Assembly (NCBI GenBank): GCA_035651635.1
Contig: DASRFK010000147.1
Coordinates: 1 to 42,844 of the forward strand
Direction: 5' to 3'
Source: JANXQE01 sp035651635
GTDB lineage: Bacteria; Verrucomicrobiota; Verrucomicrobiia; Limisphaerales; UBA8199
DNA: 42,844 bases
The notes under the pieces are model-generated. The model ran no database searches. It was not told where the DNA came from and worked only from the letters and a program-made list of their open reading frames with translations. Below are positions 16,630 to 24,657 of this stretch, piece by piece (position 1 is the first letter of the stretch; the number at the start of each line of letters is the position of its first letter). Both the position numbers and the translations under genes were made by a program.

Positions 16630-17453
16630 AGGTCGTAAAAGCGGGCTGCATTTAAACCGAACACCTTGGCTTCGGCTTCCTGGTTGTGACGCACGAGGTA
16701 ATCGCGCACGAGATTGAACACTTGCTCGTAGTCGGCCGCGAGCAAGGCGACGGGCCAGTCGGAGCCGAACATCAAGCGGTCCGGCCCAAACGCCTCAAAG
16801 GCAATTTCAAGGTATGGTTGAAAATCCTCAGCTTGCCATCCTTGCCAGTTCGCTTCCGTGACCAACCCTGAAATCTTGCACATCACGTTCGGGCATTGAG
16901 CGAGGCTGCGGATTTGCGTCGACCAGGGCAAAAGGATCCGGTCGCGAATTTGCGGTTTGGCCAGATGATCGAGCACGAACGGTTGTTCGGGAAACGCGCG
17001 AGCGAGTTCGATCGCGGCGGGCACTTGCCGCGGGTAGATGAGAATATCGTAGGTCAGCTCAAATTCGCGCAACTTCGCGATCCCGCGCTGAAAGTCCTTG
17101 CGTAACATGAATTGATCGTCAGGTTCGTCCTGCACAACGTGCCGGACTCCCGCCAGCTTTGGTTTCCCAGCGAATTCGGCCAGTTGGGATTCCAGTCCCG
17201 GCGAGCGAAGATCCACCCAACCCACGACACCTTTGATGAACGGCGCCGACTCAGCCAGTTCGAGCAACCAGCGCGTTTCCTCCAAGCTCTGGCGCGCCTG
17301 CACCGCCACGCAGCCTTCGAGTTGGTTCCGGCGTAATTCCGGCTCCAGGTCCACTGGCAGATAGTCCCGCCGAATCGGCCATTCTGGGTCGATCCAGGGA
17401 TATTCCTGTGGCGAATAGCGCCAGAAATGTTGGTGCGAATCGATGCGCATCAT
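16626..17453 (-). CDS. Amidohydrolase-2 family lactonase, L-fuconolactonase-like
   Basis: The 275-residue TIM-barrel hydrolase starts RIDSHQHFWRY, with the HxH motif of the amidohydrolase-2 family. It has FVLDHLAKPQIRD and ends with LMFGSDWPV, which carries the catalytic Asp. COG3618 members of this kind hydrolyse L-fucono-1,5-lactone or L-rhamnono-lactone. It overlaps by four bases (ATGA) with the FucU gene upstream and with the aldo/keto reductase downstream. The position between mutarotase and dehydrogenases fits the oxidative fucose route. Confidence 0.85.
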   Translation of the reverse strand: MMRIDSHQHFWRYSPQEYPWIDPEWPIRRDYLPVDLEPELRRNQLEGCVAVQARQSLEETRWLLELAESAPFIKGVVGWVDLRSPGLESQLAEFAGKPKLAGVRHVVQDEPDDQFMLRKDFQRGIAKLREFELTYDILIYPRQVPAAIELARAFPEQPFVLDHLAKPQIRDRILLPWSTQIRSLAQCPNVMCKISGLVTEANWQGWQAEDFQPYLEIAFEAFGPDRLMFGSDWPVALLAADYEQVFNLVRDYLVRHNQEAEAKVFGLNAARFYDL

Positions 17454-17899
17454 TGGTCCGGCGTGCGACAGCCCATTGTCACCAGCACATTAGCCCAGAG
17501 CGCCTGGTCGGCCGTTTGAATCGTGAGGACGTGGTCGGGCGAGTCGACCGCCTTGTAGAATTCCCATTTGGCGATCGGCTCGATCACCGAAATGCCAGCC
17601 TCTTTCGCCAAAGCACGAAATTCCGCCCAGGCCGGCGGTTCGCCAAATTTGGCATACGGGTCGTCGGGAGGAATGCCCATGGTGTTTAAGGCATCCACTG
17701 GCACAGTGGCCAGCAGCGCGCGCAGGACCTGGGCCACCGTGGGCACGCCGGGGCTTAGTTGCAGACAAATCAACTCCGCGTGCGGACCCCGCTTCGTCGC
17801 GGCGGGATAGTTGCCGTCCGCAATCAGGATTTTCGAGTGATGCCCCGCGCAGGCGCAGACACGCAGGATATCCGGATGTAGCAAAGTGGTCTTGAGCAT
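17450..17899 (-). CDS. fucU: L-fucose mutarotase (RbsD/FucU family)
   Basis: The 149-residue protein has the RbsD/FucU signature: LHPDILRVCACAGHHSKILI with the catalytic His, then IADGNYPA. It also has the conserved C-terminal VLTIQTADQALWANVLVTMG. The family interconverts alpha and beta anomers of L-fucose (or ribose for RbsD). Length is normal for FucU. It starts two bases after the stop of the TIM-barrel epimerase and overlaps the lactonase by four bases, so it is internal to the operon. FucU is favoured over RbsD because of the GH29 and lactonase neighbours. Confidence 0.88.
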   Translation of the reverse strand: MLKTTLLHPDILRVCACAGHHSKILIADGNYPAATKRGPHAELICLQLSPGVPTVAQVLRALLATVPVDALNTMGIPPDDPYAKFGEPPAWAEFRALAKEAGISVIEPIAKWEFYKAVDSPDHVLTIQTADQALWANVLVTMGCRTPDQ

Positions 17900-17901
17900 C
17901 G

Positions 17902-18714
17902 TTAGGCAGTATACTGGCGGAAACTCTCGATGGCCTGGCGCGCCGCCGTATCGCTATCGGGCAAAGGCAGGATCTCGGCCGAGAGAAAGCCTTCATAGCC
18001 GATCTGGCGCAGAGTCTCAATGATCGGCGGTACATTCGTGTGCCCGAAACCAACCGCCTGGCGATTGCTGTCCGCGAAGTGCACGTGTCCGATACGCGTC
18101 CCCCCATCCTGCAGCGCACCTGCAATCGAGCGTTCCTCGAGGTTCATATGGAAAAGGTCCGCCAGGATCCTGACATTTCGCGTCGAGAGCGTATCCAGGA
18201 ACCTGACCGCCTCGCCGACTCGGTTTAGGAGGTTGGTCTCATAGCGATTCAACGGCTCGAGGAGCAGCACCTGGCCTCTCACAGCGGCGTGTTGGCCCAG
18301 CTCATTGAGCGCCTCCGCCAATAAGCCCATCGCCTGCTGGTACGAGATGATGCCTTCGCAACGGCCTTGCATGGAGCCGATGATTGCAGGTGCTTTGAAT
18401 TCACTCGCCACATCGATGAGCTCGCGAATGAAACTCTTCGCCTGGTTGCGGATCGCCGGGTTCGCATGGGTGAGAGACAATTTATGAACCACCCAGCCCC
18501 CGCCGGTGCCGATGGCGGCAACCTGAAGTCCATGCCGGTGCAGTAATTCTCTTAACTCCGGAGTTTTGATTGCGGCGGCAGCGGGTGGAAAGATTTCGAC
18601 CGCGTCAAACCCCAGCGCCGCCGCGCGGCGGCCGCCATCCTGGAGTCCCTCCCAGAACACAAAGGGGCCGCCTTTGGCTTGCGACACGAGCGAGATGGTG
18701 ACCGCGCTTTTCAT
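17902..18714 (-). CDS. Sugar phosphate isomerase/epimerase-like TIM-barrel protein (AP endonuclease 2 family)
   Basis: The 270-residue protein fits the xylose isomerase-like TIM-barrel family (IolE, hydroxypyruvate isomerase and tagatose epimerase relatives). Metal-ligand motifs are visible: LLLEPLNRYETN (Glu), ILADLFHMNLEE (Asp/His), IGHVHFADSNR (His) and FLSAEILPLP (Glu). Such enzymes isomerise or epimerise keto sugars or keto acids. Its ATG directly follows the UxaE-like stop (TGA then ATG), so both are in one operon. The exact substrate is not known. Confidence 0.82.
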   Translation of the reverse strand: MKSAVTISLVSQAKGGPFVFWEGLQDGGRRAAALGFDAVEIFPPAAAAIKTPELRELLHRHGLQVAAIGTGGGWVVHKLSLTHANPAIRNQAKSFIRELIDVASEFKAPAIIGSMQGRCEGIISYQQAMGLLAEALNELGQHAAVRGQVLLLEPLNRYETNLLNRVGEAVRFLDTLSTRNVRILADLFHMNLEERSIAGALQDGGTRIGHVHFADSNRQAVGFGHTNVPPIIETLRQIGYEGFLSAEILPLPDSDTAARQAIESFRQYTA

Positions 18715-19965
18715 TCACCCAAGGAATAGCGGCTTGAGATGTCGCTGGTAAAGATTCTCTGTGACTTGCTTTGCCACGATCATTTCGTTGGTTTTGAGCA
18801 GGTCGAGATAGCGAGTTCCCGCCTTGGCGGCCAGCTTGAAGGAGACGTGCAGGAGCTGGCGCAGGTGGGGGTTGAATTCGGGATGTGTCGGGATGTGTCG
18901 CAGCGCGCTGGCGAGCTGCGGGCCATTCCATTGATTCACCGTTGCAGCGCTCGGCAATTTTTCACGATGGATATCGATTACACTCGCGTACGGAGCGCAT
19001 AACTCCTCGATGTGCGCCAGCGCATAACCGTAAATCTCCTTGGCCAACTCAAGACCGTCACCTCCCGCTTCGGCCAGGCCAATCAGCTCTTCCAACCAGG
19101 TAGTGCCCGCGGTTTTGAGGTGCACCCCGGCGCCGGCGCGTCCCACGGCGCGGCGGATGATCGGATAAAGACTGAATTTATCGCTGCCGCTATGAACGCT
19201 AAGCTTGAGGTTTGCGGGCAACCCATAAGCGGCAATTGCATGGGCGATCACCGCCAGGTCCTCATTGAATTCGCGCTCGAATTGCGCAACGTCGCCCACG
19301 TAATCGACCCCTTTGTTGAAACGGCCGGTGAACTTCGGCGCGATCGTTTGCAGCCGCACTTTTTCTTCAGCTAACAGCGCCAGGATAACGAGCAGCTCGG
19401 GTGGCGTTTGGGGCGCGTCGGTTTCGTCCATCGAAACCTCCGCGATCATGTTCGCCTCGCCTTTCCTTTCAGAGATGTGCCGGTAGATCTTTCCGGCTTC
19501 TCGCACCGCGATGAGATAATGAGCCGCGACGCGTTCGACCTCGGCCCGCGTGACAACAATAGGTTTTTCGAGCCCTTTGATACTGACCTTCCCAAGCAAT
19601 TCAGGGTGGCGCTCGACAAAAGCTTTCACGTCAGTGGCGGGACCCGCCTTGCCGATAAAATCAGCCACATCGATCGTGAAGAAATCCGACCAGGCAATGA
19701 ACCGGTCCACGGTGCCGAGCCGGATGTGATCGGCGTCAACGTGCCAGCTGCGCTTCCAACCCAGCGCTTGTACGGCTGTCTCGGCCGCGACGAACACGCT
19801 TCGTGGTTCGGACCCGATGAAGGTATGCTCCCGGTTGGACTTGTTCCAAACCGGCGTGACCTCAACCCCGTCCTTGGAAAGCATCTGGAAGGCGCGCAAC
19901 TGCGCTTTCGCCTCTTGGCCAAACCGGTCGCCGATGCCACACGAGAACCGTTCGAGCATTAACAT
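18715..19965 (-). CDS. UxaE-like tagaturonate/fructuronate epimerase family protein
   Basis: About 416 residues. The start FSCGIGDRFGQEAKAQLRAF and the segments FTGRFNKGVDYVGD, LSVHSGSDKFSLYP and LKTAGTTWLEEL match the UxaE/tagaturonate epimerase family as I recall it. Known members convert tagaturonate to fructuronate in hexuronate use. Here it heads the fucose-type cluster, so it may act on a keto-aldonate of the 6-deoxy-sugar route; that is inference. ATG at 19965 is chosen; the frame extends to a TTG at 20001 but the family begins near MLMLERFSCGIGDRFG. Confidence 0.75.
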   Translation of the reverse strand: MLMLERFSCGIGDRFGQEAKAQLRAFQMLSKDGVEVTPVWNKSNREHTFIGSEPRSVFVAAETAVQALGWKRSWHVDADHIRLGTVDRFIAWSDFFTIDVADFIGKAGPATDVKAFVERHPELLGKVSIKGLEKPIVVTRAEVERVAAHYLIAVREAGKIYRHISERKGEANMIAEVSMDETDAPQTPPELLVILALLAEEKVRLQTIAPKFTGRFNKGVDYVGDVAQFEREFNEDLAVIAHAIAAYGLPANLKLSVHSGSDKFSLYPIIRRAVGRAGAGVHLKTAGTTWLEELIGLAEAGGDGLELAKEIYGYALAHIEELCAPYASVIDIHREKLPSAATVNQWNGPQLASALRHIPTHPEFNPHLRQLLHVSFKLAAKAGTRYLDLLKTNEMIVAKQVTENLYQRHLKPLFLG

Positions 19966-20065
19966 GCGCCAGAGCGTGGCTGGTGAAGGCAAATTTGGCA
20001 ATCACCAGTAGGTGCGGATCGGGCTCACCCTCTCGCCCGGCTGGATTTGCGGAGTGCGGCCCAAA

Positions 20066-20118
20066 GGGCCGGCCGAGCATAGCCCAGGTCTGAGGCCGCC
20101 GGGCCGATGGCCTGGGTT
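20066..20118. repeat. Dispersed hairpin repeat, copy 1
   Basis: About 50 bases nearly identical to copy 2 at 21102-21154. The core has CCCAGGTC...GGCCTGGG and can form a hairpin. A CCTGAAGGG box follows about 35 bases later in both copies. It lies in the divergent gap between the UxaE-like and thuA-like genes. Confidence 0.7.
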
Positions 20119-20266
20119 CACGCGGAACAATCACAAGTGCGTCCTGAAGGGACGACAGACACATTCGAAGAACACGATCCCGCACCCCAATCCTGCGGTC
20201 TGTCCTTGACACCGGACTGCTTCTCAAGGATTTGTCACGGTGCCATCAGAAATCAGTTCGAAACCT

Positions 20267-21028
20267 ATGAATACAAAAACCCTCAGCAAGCTTTTCCTAA
20301 CCGTCTTAACCATCTTGACGACATTAACCCTCCAGCCTTCGGGCTCCGCGGCCGAAGGCGTCCACAAAACCAAAGTCCTGCTCGTGACCGGAGATGACGT
20401 TTCGGTGCACAACTGGCGCGAAGTCTCCCAGGCGATCAAAGAAACGCTTGAATCCACCGGCCAATTTGACGTCCGCCTTTGCGAGGACCCCGGCATTTTG
20501 GACTCCGCCTCCAGCCTGGGACGCTATGATTTGGTGTTTCTGGACTTCTACAACGCTTCGAGCCCTACGTTGTCCGACGCCGCCAAAGAGAATCTTGTCC
20601 AATTCGTCAAAGGTGGCAAAGGGCTGGCTTTGGCGCACCTGTCCAGCGCGTCCTTCAAGGAGTGGGACGAATTTCACAAGATGTGCGGACGCTTCTGGGT
20701 CATGGGAAAATCGGGTCACGGGCCGCGCAGCGCTTTCAAAGCTCATATCGCCAGCAAGGAAAATCCCATCACAAATGGATTGGAAGATTTCGAAGCTGAT
20801 GACGAGCTCTACGCCAAGCTTCAAGGCGACGGTCCCATTAATGTCCTTGTCGAAGCGGATTCGGATTGGAGCCACAAAACCGAGCCGATGGTCTTCACAG
20901 TGGAGTACGGCAAGGGCCGAGTGTTTCACGAAGCCTTCGGCCACGACGGTAAAGCCATTCGCAATCCGGCAGTGCAGAAACTCATCCAGCGCGGCAGTGC
21001 CTGGGCCGCGACCGGAAAAGTCGAGTAA
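20267..21028 (+). CDS. ThuA-like secreted protein
   Basis: The 253-residue protein has a signal peptide (LFLTVLTILTTLTLQPSGSA) and a flavodoxin-like ThuA domain: KVLLVTGDDVSVHNWREVSQ, YDLVFLDFYN, VKGGKGLALAHLSSASF, and the C-terminal GKGRVFHEAFGHD, which is very typical of ThuA-like proteins. The family was named after trehalose utilisation in Rhizobium, but most verrucomicrobial members are exported and of unknown role, probably glycan-related. The MNTKTLSK start is chosen because it places the signal peptide at the N-terminus. It is divergent from the fucose-type cluster. Confidence 0.82.
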   Translation: MNTKTLSKLFLTVLTILTTLTLQPSGSAAEGVHKTKVLLVTGDDVSVHNWREVSQAIKETLESTGQFDVRLCEDPGILDSASSLGRYDLVFLDFYNASSPTLSDAAKENLVQFVKGGKGLALAHLSSASFKEWDEFHKMCGRFWVMGKSGHGPRSAFKAHIASKENPITNGLEDFEADDELYAKLQGDGPINVLVEADSDWSHKTEPMVFTVEYGKGRVFHEAFGHDGKAIRNPAVQKLIQRGSAWAATGKVE

Positions 21029-21101
21029 CCTCGGCACATGCCACATCCCTGTCGAGGGCCTCTCAGTCGCGGTCCTAAAGCCAGTGACTGATCGGCCTAA
21101 C

Positions 21102-21154
21102 GGGCCGACCGAGCATAGCCCAGGCCTGAGGCCGCCGGGCCGATGGCCTGGGTT
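21102..21154. repeat. Dispersed hairpin repeat, copy 2
   Basis: Near-identical to copy 1 at 20066-20118, with CCCAGGCC...GGCCTGGG and a CCCTGAAGGGG box about 25 bases later. Two copies within 1.1 kb flank the thuA-like gene. Confidence 0.7.
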
Positions 21155-21260
21155 AGGCCGTTATAACGTCATATTGCCCTGAAGGGGCAACACCTCGGCG
21201 CGGAACAAAACATAATGCGACTAATGACGTCGCCATTCCGTCATGGACCGCCTCTCTTTT

Positions 21261-21403
21261 CAGATTTCCCATCTGTGGTCGCCCCGAATCTGTGGGGCTA
21301 CGGGAAGCCTCCGGATGTCCCATCTGCGGTCGCCCGAATCTGCGGGGCTCACGGGAAGTCTCCGGATTTCCCATCTGCGGTCGCCCCGAATCTGTGGGGA
21401 GCG
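21261..21403. repeat. Three tandem units of about 51 bases
   Basis: Units begin near 21261, 21312 and 21363, the last being cut short. Each contains CCCATCTG(T/C)GGTCGCC and the small hairpin CCCCGAATCTGTGGGG (one unit lacks a C). They abut the 3' end of the aminotransferase gene and may terminate transcription. Confidence 0.75.
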
Positions 21404-21408
21404 CAGCC

Positions 21409-22497
21409 TCAGAGCTTCGCCATCGCCGCATCCATTACCGCAAACAACTGCCCCATCGTGGCTTCGGTCTCATCCCCCATATTTGAGACACGGAAGGTTG
21501 TCCCTTTGATTTTTCCGTACCCGCCATCGATAAGAAATCCGCCGTCTTTAACGAGCTTTTGTAGCTTCGGCACGTCCACCGCGCGGCCGCCGGGCTTGGC
21601 GCCGTTATTCACGCAGGTCAGTGTAATCGATTCAAAACCTTTTTCCGGAAACAAGATGAAGCCGTGTTTGGCCGCCCAGTCGCGGGTCATTTGGTTGGTC
21701 CGCCGGTGCCGGGCGTAACGGGTCTCCAGACCTTCCGCAAAAATATCCTCCAACTTGGAATCCAACGCGTTCACATGCCCAATGCTCGGTGTGCTCGGGG
21801 TCATGCTTTGCTCGGCGTTCTTCTGAAATTCAACGAAATCAAAGTAATAACCACGATCTTGCAGGGTTGCGGCCTTGGCCAAAGCCGCTGGAGAGCAAAC
21901 GAACACGGCCGCGCCCGGCGGCAACGCAAATGCCTTCTGCGTTCCGGCCAGCAACACATCGATCCCCAGCTCATCGAATTTCAGTGGCACGGCCGTCATC
22001 GAACTCACCGAATCCACGATAAACATGACATCCGAATATTTCTTCTTTAGCGCGGCGATTTCAGCCAGCGGGCTCATCACGCCCGTTGAGGTTTCGTTAT
22101 GGATCAGTGTCAGCGCGTCAAACTGGCCCGTCGCGAGCTTCTTATCCACTTCCTCGGCACGAATCGGCGATCCCCAGGGGACCTGCAGCGCCTCCGCTTG
22201 TTTCCCGCAACGTTTGGATACCTCAAGCCACTTATCCGAAAAGGCGCCACACATGCAGTTAAGCACTTTCTTGGCTACGACGTTGCGAATGGCTCCTTCC
22301 ATGACGCCCCAGGCCGACGAGGTGCTGATGTAAACCAGTTGATTGGTGGAAAGCAACTGCTGGAGCTGCGGCTGAATTTTCGCATACAGATCCTTAAAAC
22401 CCTGCCCGCGATGGCCCATCATCGGACGGCAAAATGCTCGAAAGGTTTTTTCGCTGACTTCGACCGGTCCTGGAATGTGCAATTTCACGTGTCCCAT
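21409..22497 (-). CDS. Class V aminotransferase (alanine-glyoxylate / serine-pyruvate type)
   Basis: The 362-residue PLP enzyme has KLHIPGPVEVSE at the start, TSSAWGVMEGAIRN (cofactor phosphate region), FIVDSVSSM with the Asp that holds the pyridine nitrogen, and LLAGTQKAFALPPG with the Schiff-base Lys. FRVSNMGD near the end is the conserved Arg that binds the substrate carboxylate. The family includes alanine-glyoxylate, serine-glyoxylate and phosphoserine-type transaminases. ATG at 22497 is preferred over an in-frame GTG 24 bases upstream. No pathway partner is adjacent. Confidence 0.85.
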   Translation of the reverse strand: MGHVKLHIPGPVEVSEKTFRAFCRPMMGHRGQGFKDLYAKIQPQLQQLLSTNQLVYISTSSAWGVMEGAIRNVVAKKVLNCMCGAFSDKWLEVSKRCGKQAEALQVPWGSPIRAEEVDKKLATGQFDALTLIHNETSTGVMSPLAEIAALKKKYSDVMFIVDSVSSMTAVPLKFDELGIDVLLAGTQKAFALPPGAAVFVCSPAALAKAATLQDRGYYFDFVEFQKNAEQSMTPSTPSIGHVNALDSKLEDIFAEGLETRYARHRRTNQMTRDWAAKHGFILFPEKGFESITLTCVNNGAKPGGRAVDVPKLQKLVKDGGFLIDGGYGKIKGTTFRVSNMGDETEATMGQLFAVMDAAMAKL

Positions 22498-22572
22498 AAA
22501 AGTCCGGAAATGTTTCACCACACCCCGGCAAACGCAAGGGCTTTTGCTCCGCCAGCGTCATTGATCATCATT

Positions 22573-22589
22573 GGCCCCATTTGGGGGCC
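22573..22589. terminator. Short GC hairpin near the hpnA-like 3' end
   Basis: GGCCCC then five bases then GGGGCC, a strong GC-rich hairpin in the gap between the hpnA-like stop and the aminotransferase start. No long U-tract is seen, so the terminator call is weak. Confidence 0.35.
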
Positions 22590-22600
22590 CGTTGTGCCAA

Positions 22601-22623
22601 TCGCGAAGCGTCTTGGACTGCGG
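22601..22623. repeat. 23-base repeat shared with the inverted repeat element near 14.5 kb
   Basis: The stretch is the exact reverse complement of 14504-14526. It may be part of a dispersed element family in this genome. Confidence 0.7.
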
Positions 22624-22746
22624 CAGTCCTCGCCGCTTTCAACTGCGCAAACAAGAACCTGCTTCTTCGCGCCTCACCCGAGTTCATCGGGCAAGGCGCC
22701 AGAAGACGCCTTGCCGCTGCCCCCCAGTTCCAAGCTTCTGCGGAGG

Positions 22747-23766
22747 TTAATGTGAAGGCCGTCTTTTCACGTAACCATTCTTTCGGAACCATTCCACGGC
22801 ATCGGCCAAGGCCTGCTTCGGAGGCGTTTGCGGCAGCCCTAACTCGCGCACCGCTTTGGCGGGCGAGAAAAACATTTTGTACCTGGCCATCCGCACGCCG
22901 GCTAACGGAGCTTTGGGCGGCTTGCCGGTAAATCTGGATATTGTCTCATCCACATGCGCCGCAGCCAGCGCGACGAAAAACGGAATCCGCATTTTCGGCG
23001 CCGGCACGCCGGTAATTTCCTCAAGGACGGCAAAGCTCTGCTGGAGCGTCCAATTTCCTTCGAGATTGCCAAGAATATAGCGTTGGCCGAGGCGGCCTTT
23101 CTCCGCCGCCAGGATATGTCCCACCGCCACGTCGCGCACATGCACGTAATTCAAGCCCGTATCCAAATAGGCGGGCATCGCGCGGTTCAGGAAATCCACG
23201 ATCACCTGGCCGGTCGGAGTCGGTTTCACGTCCCGAGGTCCCACGGGTGCGCTGGGATTAACAACCACAACCGGCAAGCCCTTTCGAGCCAGTTCCAGCG
23301 CAACTTGTTCGGCTTGCCATTTCGAGCGCTTGTACGGATTGCTCATCTGCGCTTCGTTGACGGGAGTCTCTTCGTCCGTGGGCTCAATATGGCCTGCTTC
23401 GGCTTTGGGCAAGCCAATGCATCCGACCGTGCTGGTATAGACAATGCGCCGGCATCCCGCGGCCGCGGCGGCCTCCAAAACATTTCGGGTGCCCTCAACA
23501 TTGGCCGCATACATTGGACCATAATCAGCCAGCCACAAATGGTAGCTGGCCGCTACGTGAAAACACCAATCGCATCCCTCCAGCGCCGCGCGCAGTCCCT
23601 CCCGCTGGCTGACATCTCCTTCGACCCGCTCGAACTCCGCACCGTGCAGGCCGCGCCGATCGCTCTTCGCGCGCAGAAGTGCCTTTACGCGATGTCCGCG
23701 GGCAACGAGTTCGTGAACCAGATTCGCGCCAATGAACCCGGACGCTCCCGTAACGAAACACTTCAT
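22747..23766 (-). CDS. hpnA: NAD-dependent epimerase/dehydratase, HpnA-like (hopanoid-associated sugar epimerase)
   Basis: The 339-residue extended short-chain dehydrogenase has the Rossmann motif VTGASGFIGANLVHEL and the catalytic NPYKRSKWQAE (YxxxK). HVAASYHLW, YTSTVGCIGLP and NYVHVRDVAVGHILAAEKG match the HpnA branch closely as I recall it. HpnA genes usually sit with hopanoid biosynthesis genes; no squalene-hopene cyclase operon is adjacent here, so the role in hopanoid sugar modification is only by family. It is divergent from the TPR gene. Confidence 0.78.
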   Translation of the reverse strand: MKCFVTGASGFIGANLVHELVARGHRVKALLRAKSDRRGLHGAEFERVEGDVSQREGLRAALEGCDWCFHVAASYHLWLADYGPMYAANVEGTRNVLEAAAAAGCRRIVYTSTVGCIGLPKAEAGHIEPTDEETPVNEAQMSNPYKRSKWQAEQVALELARKGLPVVVVNPSAPVGPRDVKPTPTGQVIVDFLNRAMPAYLDTGLNYVHVRDVAVGHILAAEKGRLGQRYILGNLEGNWTLQQSFAVLEEITGVPAPKMRIPFFVALAAAHVDETISRFTGKPPKAPLAGVRMARYKMFFSPAKAVRELGLPQTPPKQALADAVEWFRKNGYVKRRPSH

Positions 23767-23985
23767 GTGGCGCCACGGCGCAAAAAAAGATCGGCCGCGC
23801 CGGAGTTTGATTCACTGGCGGCAACCAGGGCCGCAAAAGTACGGATGTCGGTCACGCAAGAAAGGGGATTTTTTGTCTAACAGTTTCCGCCCCGTTTCTC
23901 CAGCTAAAAAAATTAAAAAGATCGGGCCGAGCACCCGCGAGCCCTTGACTTGCCATTGCCGTTTGGGAAGAATGCGACGCGTTGT

Positions 23986-24411
23986 ATGCCGCAAAAAAGT
24001 AGTCCTCGCAATAAGAGGCGCTCACGTAAAGAGTCGCGCGACCTTGATGTGAAAATCAGTTTCCTCGAAGGTCTTGTTGGTCGCGACCCGCAGTACGTCG
24101 AAGCCTTGCAGATCCTCGGCGATCACTATACCCAACGCGGCAAATTCGAAGACAGCTTGAAGGTCGACAAACGGCTGTCCCGGCTTGAACCTCGCAATCC
24201 GCTTGTCTTTTACAACCTGGCTTGCAGCTATTCCTTGAACCGCGAGTTCGACCGCGCTGCGGCTGCTTTGGAAAAAGCACTGCTGCTTGGGTACAGCGAT
24301 TTTAAATGGCTCGCCAAAGATCCCGACCTTCGCCCTTTGCGCAAACATCCCATCTACCGCACGATTGAGGACAAAATCCGCAAGATGAAGGTGAAGATAA
24401 AAATCGGCTAG
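23986..24411 (+). CDS. TPR-repeat protein
   Basis: The 141-residue protein has a basic N-terminus (SSPRNKRRSRKESRD) and then two or three tetratricopeptide-type helical pairs: YVEALQILGDHYTQRGKFED and NPLVFYNLACSYSLNREFDR. It ends with a lysine-rich helix (IRKMKVKIK). TPR domains bind other proteins; a partner is not evident. ATG at 23986 is used instead of an upstream TTG. No signal peptide, so probably cytoplasmic. A 246-base gap separates it from mtnA. Confidence 0.75.
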   Translation: MPQKSSPRNKRRSRKESRDLDVKISFLEGLVGRDPQYVEALQILGDHYTQRGKFEDSLKVDKRLSRLEPRNPLVFYNLACSYSLNREFDRAAAALEKALLLGYSDFKWLAKDPDLRPLRKHPIYRTIEDKIRKMKVKIKIG

Positions 24412-24657
24412 GCTTGGCGCGTCGTCCGTGGCTGGCCAGCGACCGGCCTCTCCACCTAACGCCGGTCGACCAGTGGGCCAATCAACTTGCGGTAAACGCG
24501 CTAAGTCCGGCTGGGTGCGGCCAAAGCGCTGACACCAAATAACGGGAAACTCTATAACCCTTTCTCTAACCGCTACGCCGTTTCGGCGCCTGGCCTTGGG
24601 CATGTTTCTCCACACTTTGAGAGGCCGATCGGCTCACGGCAACAGTTTCATTTTGCG

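Larger units (their letters stand above)
21029..21408. other. Repeat-rich gap between two convergent genes
   Basis: The region holds hairpin repeat copy 2 with its CCTGAAGGGG box and then three tandem repeat units ending at the aminotransferase stop. No gene is supported here. It probably serves as a two-way terminator region. Confidence 0.55.

Noticed and set aside
21261..21403. Three tandem repeats resembling a small CRISPR array
   Set aside because: The units are contiguous, with no unique spacers, and no cas genes are near.
24412..24657. Possible riboswitch before mtnA
   Set aside because: I looked for SAM-type stem patterns and a terminator hairpin and saw none.
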